The position numbers and the translations under genes are program-made. The notes under the pieces were generated by a model that searched no databases, was not told where the DNA came from, and saw nothing but the letters and a program-made list of their open reading frames with translations. A stretch of 64,000 nucleotides of DNA from Ichthyophis bannanicus (Eukaryota; Chordata; Amphibia; Gymnophiona; Ichthyophiidae): positions 988,381,637 to 988,445,636 of the forward strand of contig CM066034.1 in NCBI GenBank assembly GCA_033557465.1, read 5' to 3'. Numbering within the stretch: position 1 is the first letter of the stretch; each line of letters begins with the position of its first letter. Shown piece after piece: positions 10,740 through 21,269 of this stretch.

Positions 10740-11548
10740 TTACATATTGGGACATGGAACATATGAATCATGAACCAAGGGAAGATGGAGGTGGTCAAGA
10801 ATGAAATGGAACGTGTTGGGTGTCAGTGAACTGAAATGGACTGGCTTTGGGCACTTTGCATCTGATGATCACATGGTCTACTATGCTGGAGATGAATGAC
10901 AAAGAAGAAATGGTGTTGCATTTATAATTAAGCAGAAACTTGCAAGAACTGTAATGAAATATAATGCAATCAGTGAACGCTTACTTTCTATTCGTCTACG
11001 AGGAAAACCCACAAACACAACCATAATTCAGGTATATGCCCCAACAACAGCTGCAGAAGAGGAAGACACTGATGAGTTCTATGAACAAGTACAAGCTGAA
11101 ATTGACAGAATATGCAAAAAGGATATCCTGATAATCATAGGCAACTGGAACGCAAAAGTTGGCAAGAAAGAAAAAGGCAATGTGCTTGGAAAAACGGAGT
11201 TGGCAACAGAAACGAAGCTGGAGAAAGACTGATAGAATTCTGCAAGACCAACAATCTATTCATCTCAAACACCTTCTTCCAGCAACACCAGTGCCGACTG
11301 TACACGTGGACTTCACCCAATGGATTGTACAGAAATAAAATTGACTACATCTGTGAAAGACAACGATGGAAAGCTCAATGACATCAACAAAGACAAAACC
11401 TGGAGCTGACTGTGGTACAGATCACCAACTACTAGCATGCAAACTCAAGCTAAAGTTGAAAAAGAGCAGGCCTCTCATGAATATAGCAAAATAAGACCTT
11501 GAGAATATACAACTGAAATTTAAAGACTGCCTGAAAAATCGATTTGCT
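10740..11548 (+). pseudogene. RTE/BovB-like LINE, endonuclease part
   Basis: Degenerate apurinic endonuclease domain of an RTE-clade non-LTR retrotransposon. Visible blocks, in order and in shifting frames, are SELKWTGFG, VYAPTTAAEEED, GNWNAKVG (catalytic Asp of the GDWN motif changed to Asn), GERLIEFC, LYTWTSPNG and KIDYIC. The Asp in KIDY matches the conserved family position. Frameshifts separate the blocks near 11232 and 11381. The coding sequence resumes after an insertion at 12218. It is antisense to the host gene, in its 8.5-kb intron. Confidence 0.8.
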
Positions 11549-11552
11549 GCAT

Positions 11553-11650
11553 TAAGAACATAAGATATGCCATACTGGGTCAGACCAAGGTCCATCAAGC
11601 CCAGTATCCTGTTTCCAGCAGTGGCCAATCTAGGTCATAAATACCTAGCA
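11553..11650. repeat. CR1-type fragment interrupting the RTE copy
   Basis: AAGAACATAAGATATGCCAT, ACTGGGTCAGACCAAGG and CCAGTATCCTGTTTCCA are words I associate with a very common CR1-derived repeat of amphibians and reptiles. The inserted material extends to about 12215, but I cannot classify 11651-12215. Confidence 0.5.
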
Positions 11651-12217
11651 GTCTCCCCAAAAGACACAGGTTCCTCAATGCTTGTATTGAGTCAAACAGT
11701 GATATCCTAAGAGCTAGCCCCAGGGGGAGAAGCACACTGGTACCGGCCAATGAGCATGATGAAGAAGGTCTGGGCATCATCAATTTTAACAGTTGCACTT
11801 CGTGTTCTCCATGTGGTGAGCAGATCGATTTGCGGTCAGCCCCACTGATGGAGGGGAAAAGCTGATGCCCAAGGATTGAACTCTTATATGCAGGTTCATC
11901 TGACAGCTGAGCCTGTCTCCCAGCACTCCCTGTGTCCCAGCAGGAGGGCACCACCTGGATGATTGGTACTGCTTGGATGGTAGATACAGTCTGGGGTTTT
12001 AGAGTCTTCTTGTGTGATGGTGTGAGACAATGGTTGCCTTTTTGACTGCCTGGAACATCTGTTCGTTCATGGTCCAGGCCCTAGAGTGCAGAGCAACAGA
12101 CATCGCCACACCGTGCACTGTGGTGATGCGCTGTAATTCCCCAACATGGTCCTCAGCCAGGTCTTGAACCTGTGACCCTCTGGTCAGATACACCTGCCTT
12201 TGTGAGTGTGCTGAGCC

Positions 12218-12985
12218 AGAGTGTTGCCCTTAGATACAAATGACAGAGCTCCAGAAGAGTTATGGAATGACATCAAGAAGACTCTGTTGGAAGAAAGCGA
12301 GAAGTCTCTACATAAGGTGAAAAAACAAAAACAGCCAAAACGGATGACTGAAGAAACCCTGAAAATTATCCAGAAATGCAGAGAAGCTAAAGTTAGAGGA
12401 AAAAGAGAGGCAATCACAGAACTCAACAAAAATTTCCAACATGCAGCAAGACAAGTCAAAGAGAAGTACTACAATGACACATGGAAGGAAAGAGAATCAG
12501 AAGCTATTAGAGGAAGAACAAAATCGGCTTTTCTAAAGCTAAGAGAGTTAAAGAAAAAATTCTGGACTTGAATTGGAATGCTACAAGATGCTCAAGAATC
12601 CATGTTGAATGATGCTGAGAAGATCAAGAAAAGGTGGAAAGGATAAAAAGAGTCACTATACCATAAATATCATGCGAACCAACAGCCGTTTTAACCTGTA
12701 CCTTATGATCAGGAACCATTGGTGATGAAAGAATAAGTCGAAGCAGCATTGAAAGCCTTATCAAAGATCAAAGCACCAGGCATTGATGGCATTCCCACTG
12801 ATTATTACAGCAATTGGATGAAGCTGTTACCATACTTACAAGGCTCTGCTGGGAAATTTGGAAGACAAATTCATGGCCAACTGACTGGAAAAGATCTGTG
12901 TTTATACCAATACCGAAGAAAGGTGACCCAAATGACTGTGGAAATTATCGCACAATTGCTCTGATCCCACATGCCAGCAAGATTC
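12218..12985 (+). pseudogene. RTE/BovB-like LINE, linker and RT N-terminus
   Basis: Continuation of the copy at 10740. APEELWNDIKKTLLEE opens a basic linker rich in Lys, Arg and Glu. Fingers-domain RT motifs follow: KIKAPGIDGIP, then in another frame WKRSVFIPIPKKGD and NYRTIALIPHASKIL. The sequence stops abruptly at about 12985, where an L2-like LINE on the opposite strand begins, so the catalytic palm motif is absent. Not functional. Confidence 0.8.
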
Positions 12986-12989
12986 TTTA

Positions 12990-14608
12990 TTCTTTTATTT
13001 GCAGGACTTGATATACCGCCCTTGCCGAAGCGTCAGGGCGGTGTACAACAAAACAAGTTAGTGGCTATAGAAGAATAAGGGAAAAGGAAAAAGAACGCCA
13101 ATAATAGACAGGAAAGGAAAGAAAAAAAGAAGAAAGGGGCGTTGTGGACTAGGATAGAGGGGGGGACAGACGAGGGGGGCCTGGGTAACAGGCTGAGGAG
13201 GAATGGTCGCTGAGTGGAAAGGAGTGCTCCTAGATTAATGGTGACTGGGTGCCCTACAGGGGAGGGTCAGACAGGGGAGGGTCAGAGCCATCGGCAGGTA
13301 GGGGAAGATCAAATGCCTGACAGAAAAGATGGGTCTTGAGGAGTGATTTAAAGCATGGGAAGGAAGATTCAGTGCGAAGAGAGTGTGGGAGTGAGTTCCA
13401 TAGGGCAGGACTGAGAAAGTAAAATGCGGAGTGTCGGGTGAGCTCGAGGTGGGCCTGGGAGGGAGGAGGAAGAAAAAGACGGTTACCATGTGCAGAGCGG
13501 AGGAGACGTGGGGCAGGTTGGAGGTAGATAGAATCGGCCAGGTATTGTGGGGTACTGGTATGTAGGACTTTATGGGTGATAGTGAGAAGTTTATAGACAA
13601 AACAGACTTTAATTGGAAGCCAATGTAGAGAAAATAGAGAGGGTGTGATATGGGCAGTGACAGGGAAGGAAGTAATCAGGCGGGCGGCAGCATTCTGGAC
13701 TAACTAGAGACGACGGAGAAAAGGTTGAATAGATCTGATTCTGCGGAGATGGAAAAAGCAGGAACGCACCACAGAGAAGATGTGATGGTGGAAGGAAAGA
13801 GAGGAGTCCAGGGTGACTCCCAAATAGCGGAGGGTAGAAACAAGAGGAATGGGACGGGCAGACATAGTAGGGGAAAGATCAGGAGGGGAGTTACGAAAAG
13901 AGAGCCAGATAGCAGAGGACTTAGATTGATTAACATGAAGAAAATTCTGCGTAAACCAGGAGGCAATAAGGTCAAGGCAATTGTTGAGGGGAGAGAGATT
14001 GAGTGCAGAGGCGGAGGTATGATAGACCAGGAGGATATCGTCAGCGTAGATATAGGCAGAAATTCCGGATTGTTGGATGAGCAGAGCGAGAGGGGCAAGA
14101 AAAACACTGAAGAGAAGGGGAGCGAGGATAGAACCCTGAGGTACACCACAATGTAATGGAAAGGAAGGTGAGATGTCAGAGCCCATGTAGACAGCAAAAG
14201 AGCGTGAGGAAAGAAAGGACTGAAACCACTGAAAAACACCACCAGAAATGCCCAGATCGGATAGGCATGAAAGAAGGGTGCGGTGATCAACAACATCGAA
14301 ACATCGAAAGCAGCAGAGAACCACCAGAGAAAGGTCACCTCGATCGTGAGAGCGATGGATCTCGGAAAGAAGTACTAAGAGAATAGTCTCGGTGATGTGA
14401 CCGGCGCGGAACCCAGATTGGTGGGGGTGAAGAGAGAGGGTAGAATCGAGATGGGTAGAGAGCTGAGAACAGACAAGCTTTTCAAGGATTTTAGCGAGAA
14501 ATGGAAGATTAGCAACTGGGCGCTAGTTACCGGGAACTGCAGGGTCTAGGGTGGGTTTTTTGAGAAGGGGCCGAACGATAGCATGTTTCCATCTGGCGGG
14601 AAAGTGTC
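12990..14608 (-). pseudogene. L2-like LINE fragment with reverse transcriptase
   Basis: The minus-strand ORF at 14324-13704 (206 codons) holds the RT palm. FDVVDHRTLL is the first-Asp block, GVPQGSILAPLLFSVFLAPL follows, and YIYADDILLVY is the catalytic YADD box. RYLGVTLDSSLSF is the conserved block after the palm. The 3' end on the minus strand reaches CGGTATATCAAGTCCTGC near 13000, a tail also seen at 55455. A small duplication (ATCGAAACATCGAAA) near 14295 spoils the start of the block. Upstream endonuclease sequence is missing. It was inserted into the RTE copy. Confidence 0.8.
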
Positions 14609-15060
14609 CAGTGCTCCCCATTCTATTTGACCATTTAATCCCTTAGGGATTACTGATTCTAAATTGAATATCCATCGTTGTTCCTGCACAAGTAAAGTTT
14701 GTTCCCGTGATCTTGCAGCTTTTCCTGCCGTTACTTGTTCAACAGTGAAACATCTCAATTCAGAAAACATGTTTTTTGTCCAAACAATGTTGCACCAAAG
14801 GTGCCTCTATCATTTTGCACTTTATACGACTTTTATGTTCTCGCAACCTTATTCTCAAAGATCTAATTGTCTTACCTATATACAATAGATTGCATGGGCA
14901 TTGAATTGCATACACCACATATGATGTATAACAAGAGGTGCTTCTGTGTAGTTTATATATTTTGCCATGATAAGCAAAACTATCTATATCTCTAGTTATA
15001 TCACAGATGTCACGATGCCCACACTTACGATGGAGAGCATGTTTATAAACATCAAAGAGG
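14609..15060 (-). pseudogene. Penelope-like element, GIY-YIG endonuclease domain
   Basis: Reading the minus strand from about 15050, one frame gives a Cys/His stretch, then CYTSYVVYAIQCPCNLLYIG and KTIRSLRIRLREHKSRI. This is the Penelope-type GIY-YIG nuclease, with the GIY half as VVY-like and the YIG half as YIGKT, followed by the conserved RIREH helix. A frameshift at about 14770 moves the rest (FTVEQVTAGKAARSREQTLL, QRWIFNLESVIPKGLN) into the neighbouring frame. The upstream reverse transcriptase is not present in recognisable form. Confidence 0.8.
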
Positions 15061-16000
15061 CAGTTGCATAAAACATGATTGGATGGGTAGATTATTATGT
15101 CATCAATGGGGAGGGGCTAAATGGCATTTCCAAAAAGAGGGGCTAGGAATTGATCCGCATGCACGGCATTTTTTCAACTTGGACAATTCATTAGGAGTAA
15201 CGCGTCTGCAGCATCAAGGTACGAGATATTGGTTCTCTTCCAATTTGGATAAAAGAACATGTAGAATTATAATTAAGTGAAAATAAAACACTGCATATAG
15301 CCTTTCAATGTTGAAGACAAGAACGGTTGGTAGCTTTTAAGGTTAAAATTGTTGGGAGAAGTATTGACATAACACTTCACTGTTTTAGATTGGTTTTCTA
15401 AAAATCATTGTGGGATAAACCCCTGAAGAAACTCATAAGAGTGAAACGCGGCGAGGCACCGATAGAAGGCGTTGGGAAGAAGATACATTATATAATATGG
15501 GAAAGAAGACACATTAAGAAAAAACATACAGGGAAGATAACCCATTAAGATAAGCATGTTTTTAATATCAATATAATATACAAATATGGAAAAGAAAAAG
15601 AAACATTAGGATTAATAAACATTTGAAGTAAAAAGGACTGCGTAATAACGGCATCGAAGGGGTCATTGATGCAAGTAGGCATTGACGGTTCTGACAAATT
15701 TAAAGTCAGTAAATTTCTGCCGTTAAGTCTGAGACCCTGGTGCATCTTTCAAATAATTTAAATAATTTTAAAGTAAATTTAAAGTGAAGTGGCAATTAAT
15801 ACTTATTGATGAAAATAGAATTTTGATATTTATGGAGTGATTTTGATATTGAATGGTGACAGTATATATTGCTCTAAGAAACGCCCATTAGGCTTTGTTT
15901 CATCACAATTGCTTTTGTGGCCGTGCCCTTTGCCTGTTCTTTGAGAATTTAAAGTTATTCTAAGAGAGACTGCATCCTGGACAGAAGAAGAAACAAAAGC
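15061..16000. other. possible Penelope terminal sequence; otherwise unassigned
   Basis: This lies just upstream of the GIY-YIG fragment (minus-strand sense). It holds a motif at 15421-15450 resembling a hammerhead ribozyme core (see findings). No coding sequence is seen. Penelope elements often carry partly inverted terminal copies, which could explain its plus-strand orientation. Confidence 0.35.
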
Positions 16001-16238
16001 TAACAGCAATTAAATAGTTAATTACAAAACTAGAATCAATGTTCTAATACAGCACAATATCAGGCAGTCCAAATCCACAATTTTAAGGAAGTAAAGCAGA
16101 TAGCAATAGCTGAACTGACAGCGCATCACTACCATTTTGAGCTTTTGTTTTAGGTGTCAGAATGAGCAGCTATTTGAGAGTAAGCCACAGGTGGGTCTTG
16201 CCAGCAACTTACTAAGCTGGGAAGGTTCATAAACGATA

Positions 16239-17499
16239 CGAGGTGTAATCAAAAAGTATCGAGACTTGTTGTGTAGCTATATAGCAATACGTCGCACCAC
16301 GATGCTATTAAGCATTCAGTGACCTAGTTATGTGCTCAGCATGCGCAGTGTGTAGTGTGGCTGCAGCACTCCTATACTTTTTTAAATCACTTGATGTTTG
16401 GTATTGTGTAAAAGCAGTTTGTCAGATTTACAATGAGTGAAAAAATTAACAGCGACTTTGCATTAAATTCTGCCAGAAACTCGGAGATTCATGCAAAGAG
16501 ACTTATGACAAGTTACAGCACGTGCATGATGATGAATGCATGAGTCATGCTCGAGTTTGACTGGTACAAACGTTTCCAAGAGGGCTGCCCAAGTGTTGAC
16601 AGTGACGAACATTCTGGAAGGTCATCCACAAGCAGCAATGAAGACAAAGTTGAAGCAGTGCGTACCGCAATACACCAAAATCATTGATGAAGCTTGCTGA
16701 GGAAATGGACATTAGTTCGGATCAGTACAGTCCATTCTTACTGTTGATTTGGGGATGAGATGTATGTCTGCAAACTCCTGTCCTCTGACCAAAAAGAAGA
16801 TCAACTGTCTGCAGCCAGGGAGTTGTTGGAATGCATTGGAAATGATTCAGATTTAATAAAAAAAATTATTATTGGTGATGACTCATGGGTTTATGGTTAT
16901 GACCCGGAAACTAAGTCTTAATCCTCACAATGGAAGACTCTAAACTCTCCCAGACCCAAGAAAGCATGTCAGGTGAGAAGCAATGTCAAGGTCATGTTCA
17001 GTTTTCTTTGATTACCAGGATATTGTTCATCATGCATATGGCTCCAAAAGGCCAAACCATCAATAAGGAGTATTACGTCCAGGTTCTGGCTCATTCATCG
17101 TAAGAAGCCAGAGTTGCACAGGAATGGTGACTGGTTGCTTCATCACGATAATGCTCCAGCTCACGCATCACAACTTGTCCAGCAGTTCTTGGCCAAACAC
17201 CAAATCAAGCAAGTCCGTCAGCCTCCGTACTCACCTGACCTCACACCCTGTGACTTTTTCTAGTTTCCAAAACTGAAATTACCAATGAAAGGAAGAAGCT
17301 TTGACGAGTTGGAGACCATTAAGCAAAATTTGACACAGCAGTTTCACAGCATAACAAAAGAGGCATTTCAACATTTTTTCCAGCAGTGGCAGGAACGCTG
17401 AAGAAAGTGTTTTATTGGAAGGAGACTGAGTGCAAAAACTGTCAGTGTTATACTTCTTGTGTTATTGTACAAGTCTCAATATGTTTTGATCACACCTCG
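16239..17499 (+). mobile_element. Tc1/mariner-type element, degenerate (DD34D)
   Basis: A 1261-bp element between TA dinucleotides (16237-16238 and 17500-17501). The terminal inverted repeats are CGAGGTGTAATCAAAAAGTA at the left and, inverted, CGAGGTGTGATCAAAACATA at the right. Transposase remnants read FDWYKRFQEGCPS, then SGRSSTSSNEDKVEAV (helix-turn-helix end), HHDNAPAHASQL (second catalytic Asp) and PPYSPDLTPCDFF (third Asp, 34 residues later), and finally FFPAVAGTLKKVF near 17370. The length is normal for mariner. Many stops and shifts make it inactive. Confidence 0.9.
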
Positions 17500-17698
17500 T
17501 ATTTTACATTACTAAGCTTAATTAAGCACTTCCAAAGAAAACGAACTCTCTCTGTTTTGGAAAATATTTCAGAAGAACTTGACCTTTAATAACCTAACCT
17601 AATAGAAACTACCCTTTAAAGATAACATTTCCATGATTCAGTTATCGGGACCCCACCGTGGCGCCAATGACCTTATTATTTATTTATTTAATCTTAGA

Positions 17699-17890
17699 GC
17701 AGTGGTGTCCACCCAGTTCTCGGGGCACACCCTTCTGGCCAGGTTTTCAGGATATCCACAAAGAATATGCATGAGCAGATCTGCATACCAAAAAGGCAGT
17801 GCATGCTAATCTATCTCATACATATTCATTGTGGCTATCCTGAAAACCTGACTGGATGTGCGTGTTCTGAGGACTGGGTTAAGAACCATC
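17699..17890. mobile_element. hAT-type MITE with perfect 8-bp duplication
   Basis: A 192-bp palindromic element flanked by ATCTTAGA on both sides (17691-17698 and 17891-17898). The arms carry CCAGGTTTTCAGGATATCC and its complement, with TGCATGAG inside. It is the best-bounded copy of the family also seen at 2922. Confidence 0.85.
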
Positions 17891-18159
17891 ATCTTAGAAT
17901 ACTACAGCCTTGCCAAGATGTAGACGTGCCAGGTCTCACAGAACCAGTATTACTGGGACTCTTGAAATGGACTCACAGAGAAACAACAGGAATTCTGTAC
18001 ACTGAGCAAAAGGCTGACAATGAAAAGAGAAACTGGACCTATGGAACTGGAATGTCAAACTAAGTGTGTTGCCAAAATTCAAATCCACGAAATGATAACA
18101 GGACTCTAAACTGGTTGACAATGTCAAATCCCCTGAGGTTATTTATTTCTAACACTTAC

Positions 18160-18234
18160 TCTAGGTTCCAGCATATTAGGCATAGACACACCTCGATCCA
18201 TTCTCATTACCGGTTCATGACCATCAGGAAGGGA
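18160..18234 (-). CDS. ABLIM1: ABLIM exon: MRMDRGVSMPNM segment
   Basis: This is a 75-nt exon of 25 codons, phase 0 at both ends. The acceptor is TTTGTCCCATGCAG and the donor is AGA/GTAAGT. It encodes SLPDGHEPV and then MRMDRGVSMPNMLEPR. The downstream exon supplies IYPYE, giving the family's MLEP-K/R-I-Y/F-PYE junction. The preceding 61-nt exon ends in phase 1, so direct splicing would shift frame and hit TGA within three codons. An 8-nt microexon at 24340-24347 resolves this and supplies Asp-Phe-Gln ahead of SLPDG. Confidence 0.9.
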
Positions 18235-18334
18235 CTGCATGGGACAAACATTAAGAAACACTCGTTAAACATCCAAACAATGGCAAGAGATGACGTCAAC
18301 GGCAGATACTAGGAAAAACCAACACTACTTTTGC

Positions 18335-18500
18335 CATTACTGCCAGTCCTCAAGGGCTGCTGATGGGTCAAGGTTTTCAAGATATCCCTAATGAGTATGC
18401 ATGAGAGAGACTTGCACACAATGGAGGTAAGGAGCATGAAAATCTCTTTCAGTAGGGATAACCTGGAAACCTGAACTGCTGTCAGCCCTAGAGAACTGGA
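18335..18500. repeat. palindromic hAT-like MITE
   Basis: The arms carry CCAGTCCTCAAGGGCTGC and, inverted, CCAGTTCTCTAGGGCTGAC. The interior has GTATGCATGAGAGAGA. Same family as the split copy at 310-1085. It lies in intron just upstream (host sense) of the 75-nt exon's acceptor. Confidence 0.65.
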
Positions 18501-18883
18501 AGTGAAGACTAAAACAACAGTAGATGCCAACATCATCCTCTCCATGTAGAACTCAGCATCGACACGGTGCTCTCTACTGCTTGAGCGACTGATGTAGGCC
18601 TGTGTTTCCCATGACGAAGTCCTGGGTTAGTATGTAAGTATTCCATTATCATGCACAATATTATTACAGTTTTTGAGGGGTTGGTATCTAACCATAGCTT
18701 TTTATACACAAAGAACTAAATCCCTGATGCAACATGGAGCGCAACACTGGCTAGCATCGAACCTTGTATTGACCATTAAATGCTGGATTTTCATGCTTAC
18801 AACAGAACACTTTGAAGGATGCTGGTGGATACAATTACTAGAAGTAAAAGAGCTGAATGTGTGAATGTGAATATCAATATATC

Positions 18884-19042
18884 TCCAGGAACAAGCAGGA
18901 ATGAGTCTTCACATATGGGGGTACGTCGGTACCGACGGAGCCTGCGTGGGAACGCTCCCCAGCATCCAATCAGAAAGCTTTTGGGAGCATCCCACAGCGC
19001 CTGCGTGCTGCCTTCCCGCCTTTCCAACTGTCTCTCCTCAGT
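18884..19042 (+). repeat. DIRS left inverted terminal repeat
   Basis: Paired with the complement of 23798-23955 over about 150 bp, with a small indel near 19012 (CTTCCCGCC present only on the left). It includes the 14-bp palindrome CGTCGGTACCGACG at 18924-18937. Confidence 0.9.
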
Positions 19043-19256
19043 TTTCGTTTTTCCGCGGAGCCGGCAGGACGTACTCCTGTCACCGCAGAAAATTTCTTTT
19101 TTAATTCTTTAATTTTTTGTTTTCTTGTGGTCGCGGCTGCTTTTCCCGCCTCCACCGGTACCGCCGGTGGGTTTTTTCTTTTCTTTTTCTTAAACTCAGG
19201 GACTGTTTTCCCTCAGTTTCTGTCTTAAATTTTTGGGCCTCTAAGGCCTCTCCATC

Positions 19257-21260
19257 ATGGAGCCGCCTTCTTCTAAGAAGTGCCTTAACTGTGGAAATAC
19301 AGTTTTCTTTTTAGACTCCAATAACTGGTGTCTAACCTGTTTGGGTCCTGACCCTTTCCCTCCGGAGCCATTAGGCTACAATTTTATGAGAAGAGATTTT
19401 CCATTTCGAGTTTCCCTCGATACCAAGTTCCCTTCCAGTGTCAGGGCACTGACCATTTCTTCTCTACAGGATCAGGTAACCCACAAACAGTCTGGTAAGA
19501 CTAGCCAATCCTTGAGTAGTAGGTCTCATTCCAAGCATGATGACGGCTCCGGCCTTGCCCTCAAGACCCTATTGGCTTCAAAACCCCGGCGGGAGTCTTC
19601 GGTCTCCAAAGCATTTCAGGGGTTTCGGGTTGTTCCTGGGGCTCACCCCTTACAGGACATACCTGAGCCATGCTCAGTGGCGGCATCCGCTTCGAGCGGT
19701 ACCGATACCCCGGCATCGGCACCGGTGTTGAGTGATCCACTCTTCACCAGGGATCGTCATCTGACGTCCTCGGTACCTTCGGGACCGATCGATAAGTCCC
19801 AGATTGCCTTTCCAGTATCGACAGCATCGCCGATACCACCACCGACGTCGGTACCCTCTAGACATGCATCGATAGACTCGCTCCCTTCGATGCCGAGTCT
19901 GGAATCGATATCTAGTCTAGAAGACTGGGTACCGACGCGTCTCGGAACCGACCCTTATCGATTCCGGATACGCAGTACCGAGGATATTCACCAAGTGGTT
20001 CTGGTTGCTTCGGTACCGCTTGAGCAGCCTCCGATGACTGCTTCGATGGCGTTATCGCCTCTGATTCCGGCACAGCTTCCGGTATCGGTATCGATGTCGG
20101 TTCCTGCAGTTACATCGGGACCAGCCACTTCCATGCTTTTTTCTCCATTGCTCCTTTCTATGCCTAGTTTGGAGTCGATACCTGGCATGGACAATGCAGT
20201 ACTGACTGCCTCAAATCGTGACTGCCAGTACCAGTATCCATCTAGTGGGGCTCTTTTTCTGCATCAGACCAGTACATCCTCTGGTGCCCAGGCTGCTGCT
20301 TCAACTTTAGCCTATCCAGGGATAGTTCCCATTGGAGATCCTTCTTTTCAGAAATTTCTCCTTGACATGGCAACATTCCTTGCTATTCCTATCCCTGGCT
20401 GTGATCCTACTCGAGGCTCTCCTGCAGGAAAGGAAAATATAATGCTTCCTTTACATGATTCTTTGCAGGATCTTCTTCTGAGAATATGGGAAACACCTTT
20501 AAGGGTTTCCTCACCTTCTACAGCAACTGATGTTCTGTATCAGGTGCCCCCCTCTCCAGGGTTTCAAAGGACTCAACTTCCTCATCATTCCATTGTAGTG
20601 GAATCAGCAATGAGGAAGGTGAAAAGCAAGAAAAAGCATTCTTCTTATCCGCCAGGTCGTGCATCTAGAGCACTTGATGCCTTTGGACGTCAAACCTTCC
20701 AGACATCTATGCTGGCAACAAGGATTATCTCTTATATTTTCTATATGAGTCTATCTCTCCAGGAGGTCACAAAGAAATTATCTCTTTTGACTCCTTTTCT
20801 ATCAGAGCCCAAGGCTACAGACTATTCCTTGCTTCTTAGTCATAGCCAGAATCTCTCTTGGTTTCTTTCTCATGCTTCTCTAGACTCTTTTGAGTCTGTT
20901 AGCAGAACCTCTGCTATAGCCATAGGAGCACGACGTAGAGCCTGGCTCCAGGCTTCAGACTTGAGCAAATGGGCACAACACACACTGGGTAATTCTCCTT
21001 GTACTGGAGAAAATCTCTTCAATAGGGAAGCTTTACGTCAGGTTGCTCATTGCTCCACTGACGTCCCTGGTTCTGGGGACCACCCTAAGCCTTCTTCTTC
21101 CCCAGGAAGTAGGAAATGTCCTACCAAACCTTCTTTCCCTAAGAAAAGAAGGTTTCACTCTTCTCCTGCCCATCATCCAGATGTACCCAAGCAGGGGACA
21201 CCTCGTCCTGCTCTGAAGAATCCAAACTCTAGCCAGACTCAGCAAACCCAGCAACCATAG
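19257..21260 (+). CDS. DIRS ORF1, gag-like protein
   Basis: An open frame of 667 codons starting 215 bp inside the left terminal repeat. Residues 9-28 form a Cys-x2-Cys, 12-residue spacer, Cys-x2-Cys cluster (CLNCGN to WCLTCLG), a zinc-ribbon-like motif typical of the N terminus of DIRS gag proteins. The middle, about residues 60-300, is a low-complexity Ser/Pro/Thr-rich stretch with recurring Ser-(Ile/Met)-Pro and Leu-Glu-Ser-Ile. Residues 440-600 look helical and globular. The C-terminal 70 residues are Pro/Ser/Lys-rich. I infer a nucleoprotein role from position and family. The frame is uninterrupted over 2 kb in a repeat-rich intron, which suggests a fairly recent insertion or selection on the element. 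It is not a host gene. Confidence 0.8.
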   Translation: MEPPSSKKCLNCGNTVFFLDSNNWCLTCLGPDPFPPEPLGYNFMRRDFPFRVSLDTKFPSSVRALTISSLQDQVTHKQSGKTSQSLSSRSHSKHDDGSGLALKTLLASKPRRESSVSKAFQGFRVVPGAHPLQDIPEPCSVAASASSGTDTPASAPVLSDPLFTRDRHLTSSVPSGPIDKSQIAFPVSTASPIPPPTSVPSRHASIDSLPSMPSLESISSLEDWVPTRLGTDPYRFRIRSTEDIHQVVLVASVPLEQPPMTASMALSPLIPAQLPVSVSMSVPAVTSGPATSMLFSPLLLSMPSLESIPGMDNAVLTASNRDCQYQYPSSGALFLHQTSTSSGAQAAASTLAYPGIVPIGDPSFQKFLLDMATFLAIPIPGCDPTRGSPAGKENIMLPLHDSLQDLLLRIWETPLRVSSPSTATDVLYQVPPSPGFQRTQLPHHSIVVESAMRKVKSKKKHSSYPPGRASRALDAFGRQTFQTSMLATRIISYIFYMSLSLQEVTKKLSLLTPFLSEPKATDYSLLLSHSQNLSWFLSHASLDSFESVSRTSAIAIGARRRAWLQASDLSKWAQHTLGNSPCTGENLFNREALRQVAHCSTDVPGSGDHPKPSSSPGSRKCPTKPSFPKKRRFHSSPAHHPDVPKQGTPRPALKNPNSSQTQQTQQP

Positions 21261-21269
21261 GTTCCTGAA

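Noticed and set aside
13725..14156. 143-codon plus-strand ORF
   Set aside because: It is the antisense shadow of the L2-like RT on the minus strand, which has the YADD box.
18160..18271. A longer version of the 75-nt exon using an upstream AG near 18267 so that phase 1 is satisfied without a microexon
   Set aside because: The frame would stay open, but the acceptor lacks a good pyrimidine tract and would add residues not known in the family. GCAG at 18235-18238 plus the microexon gives the expected sequence.
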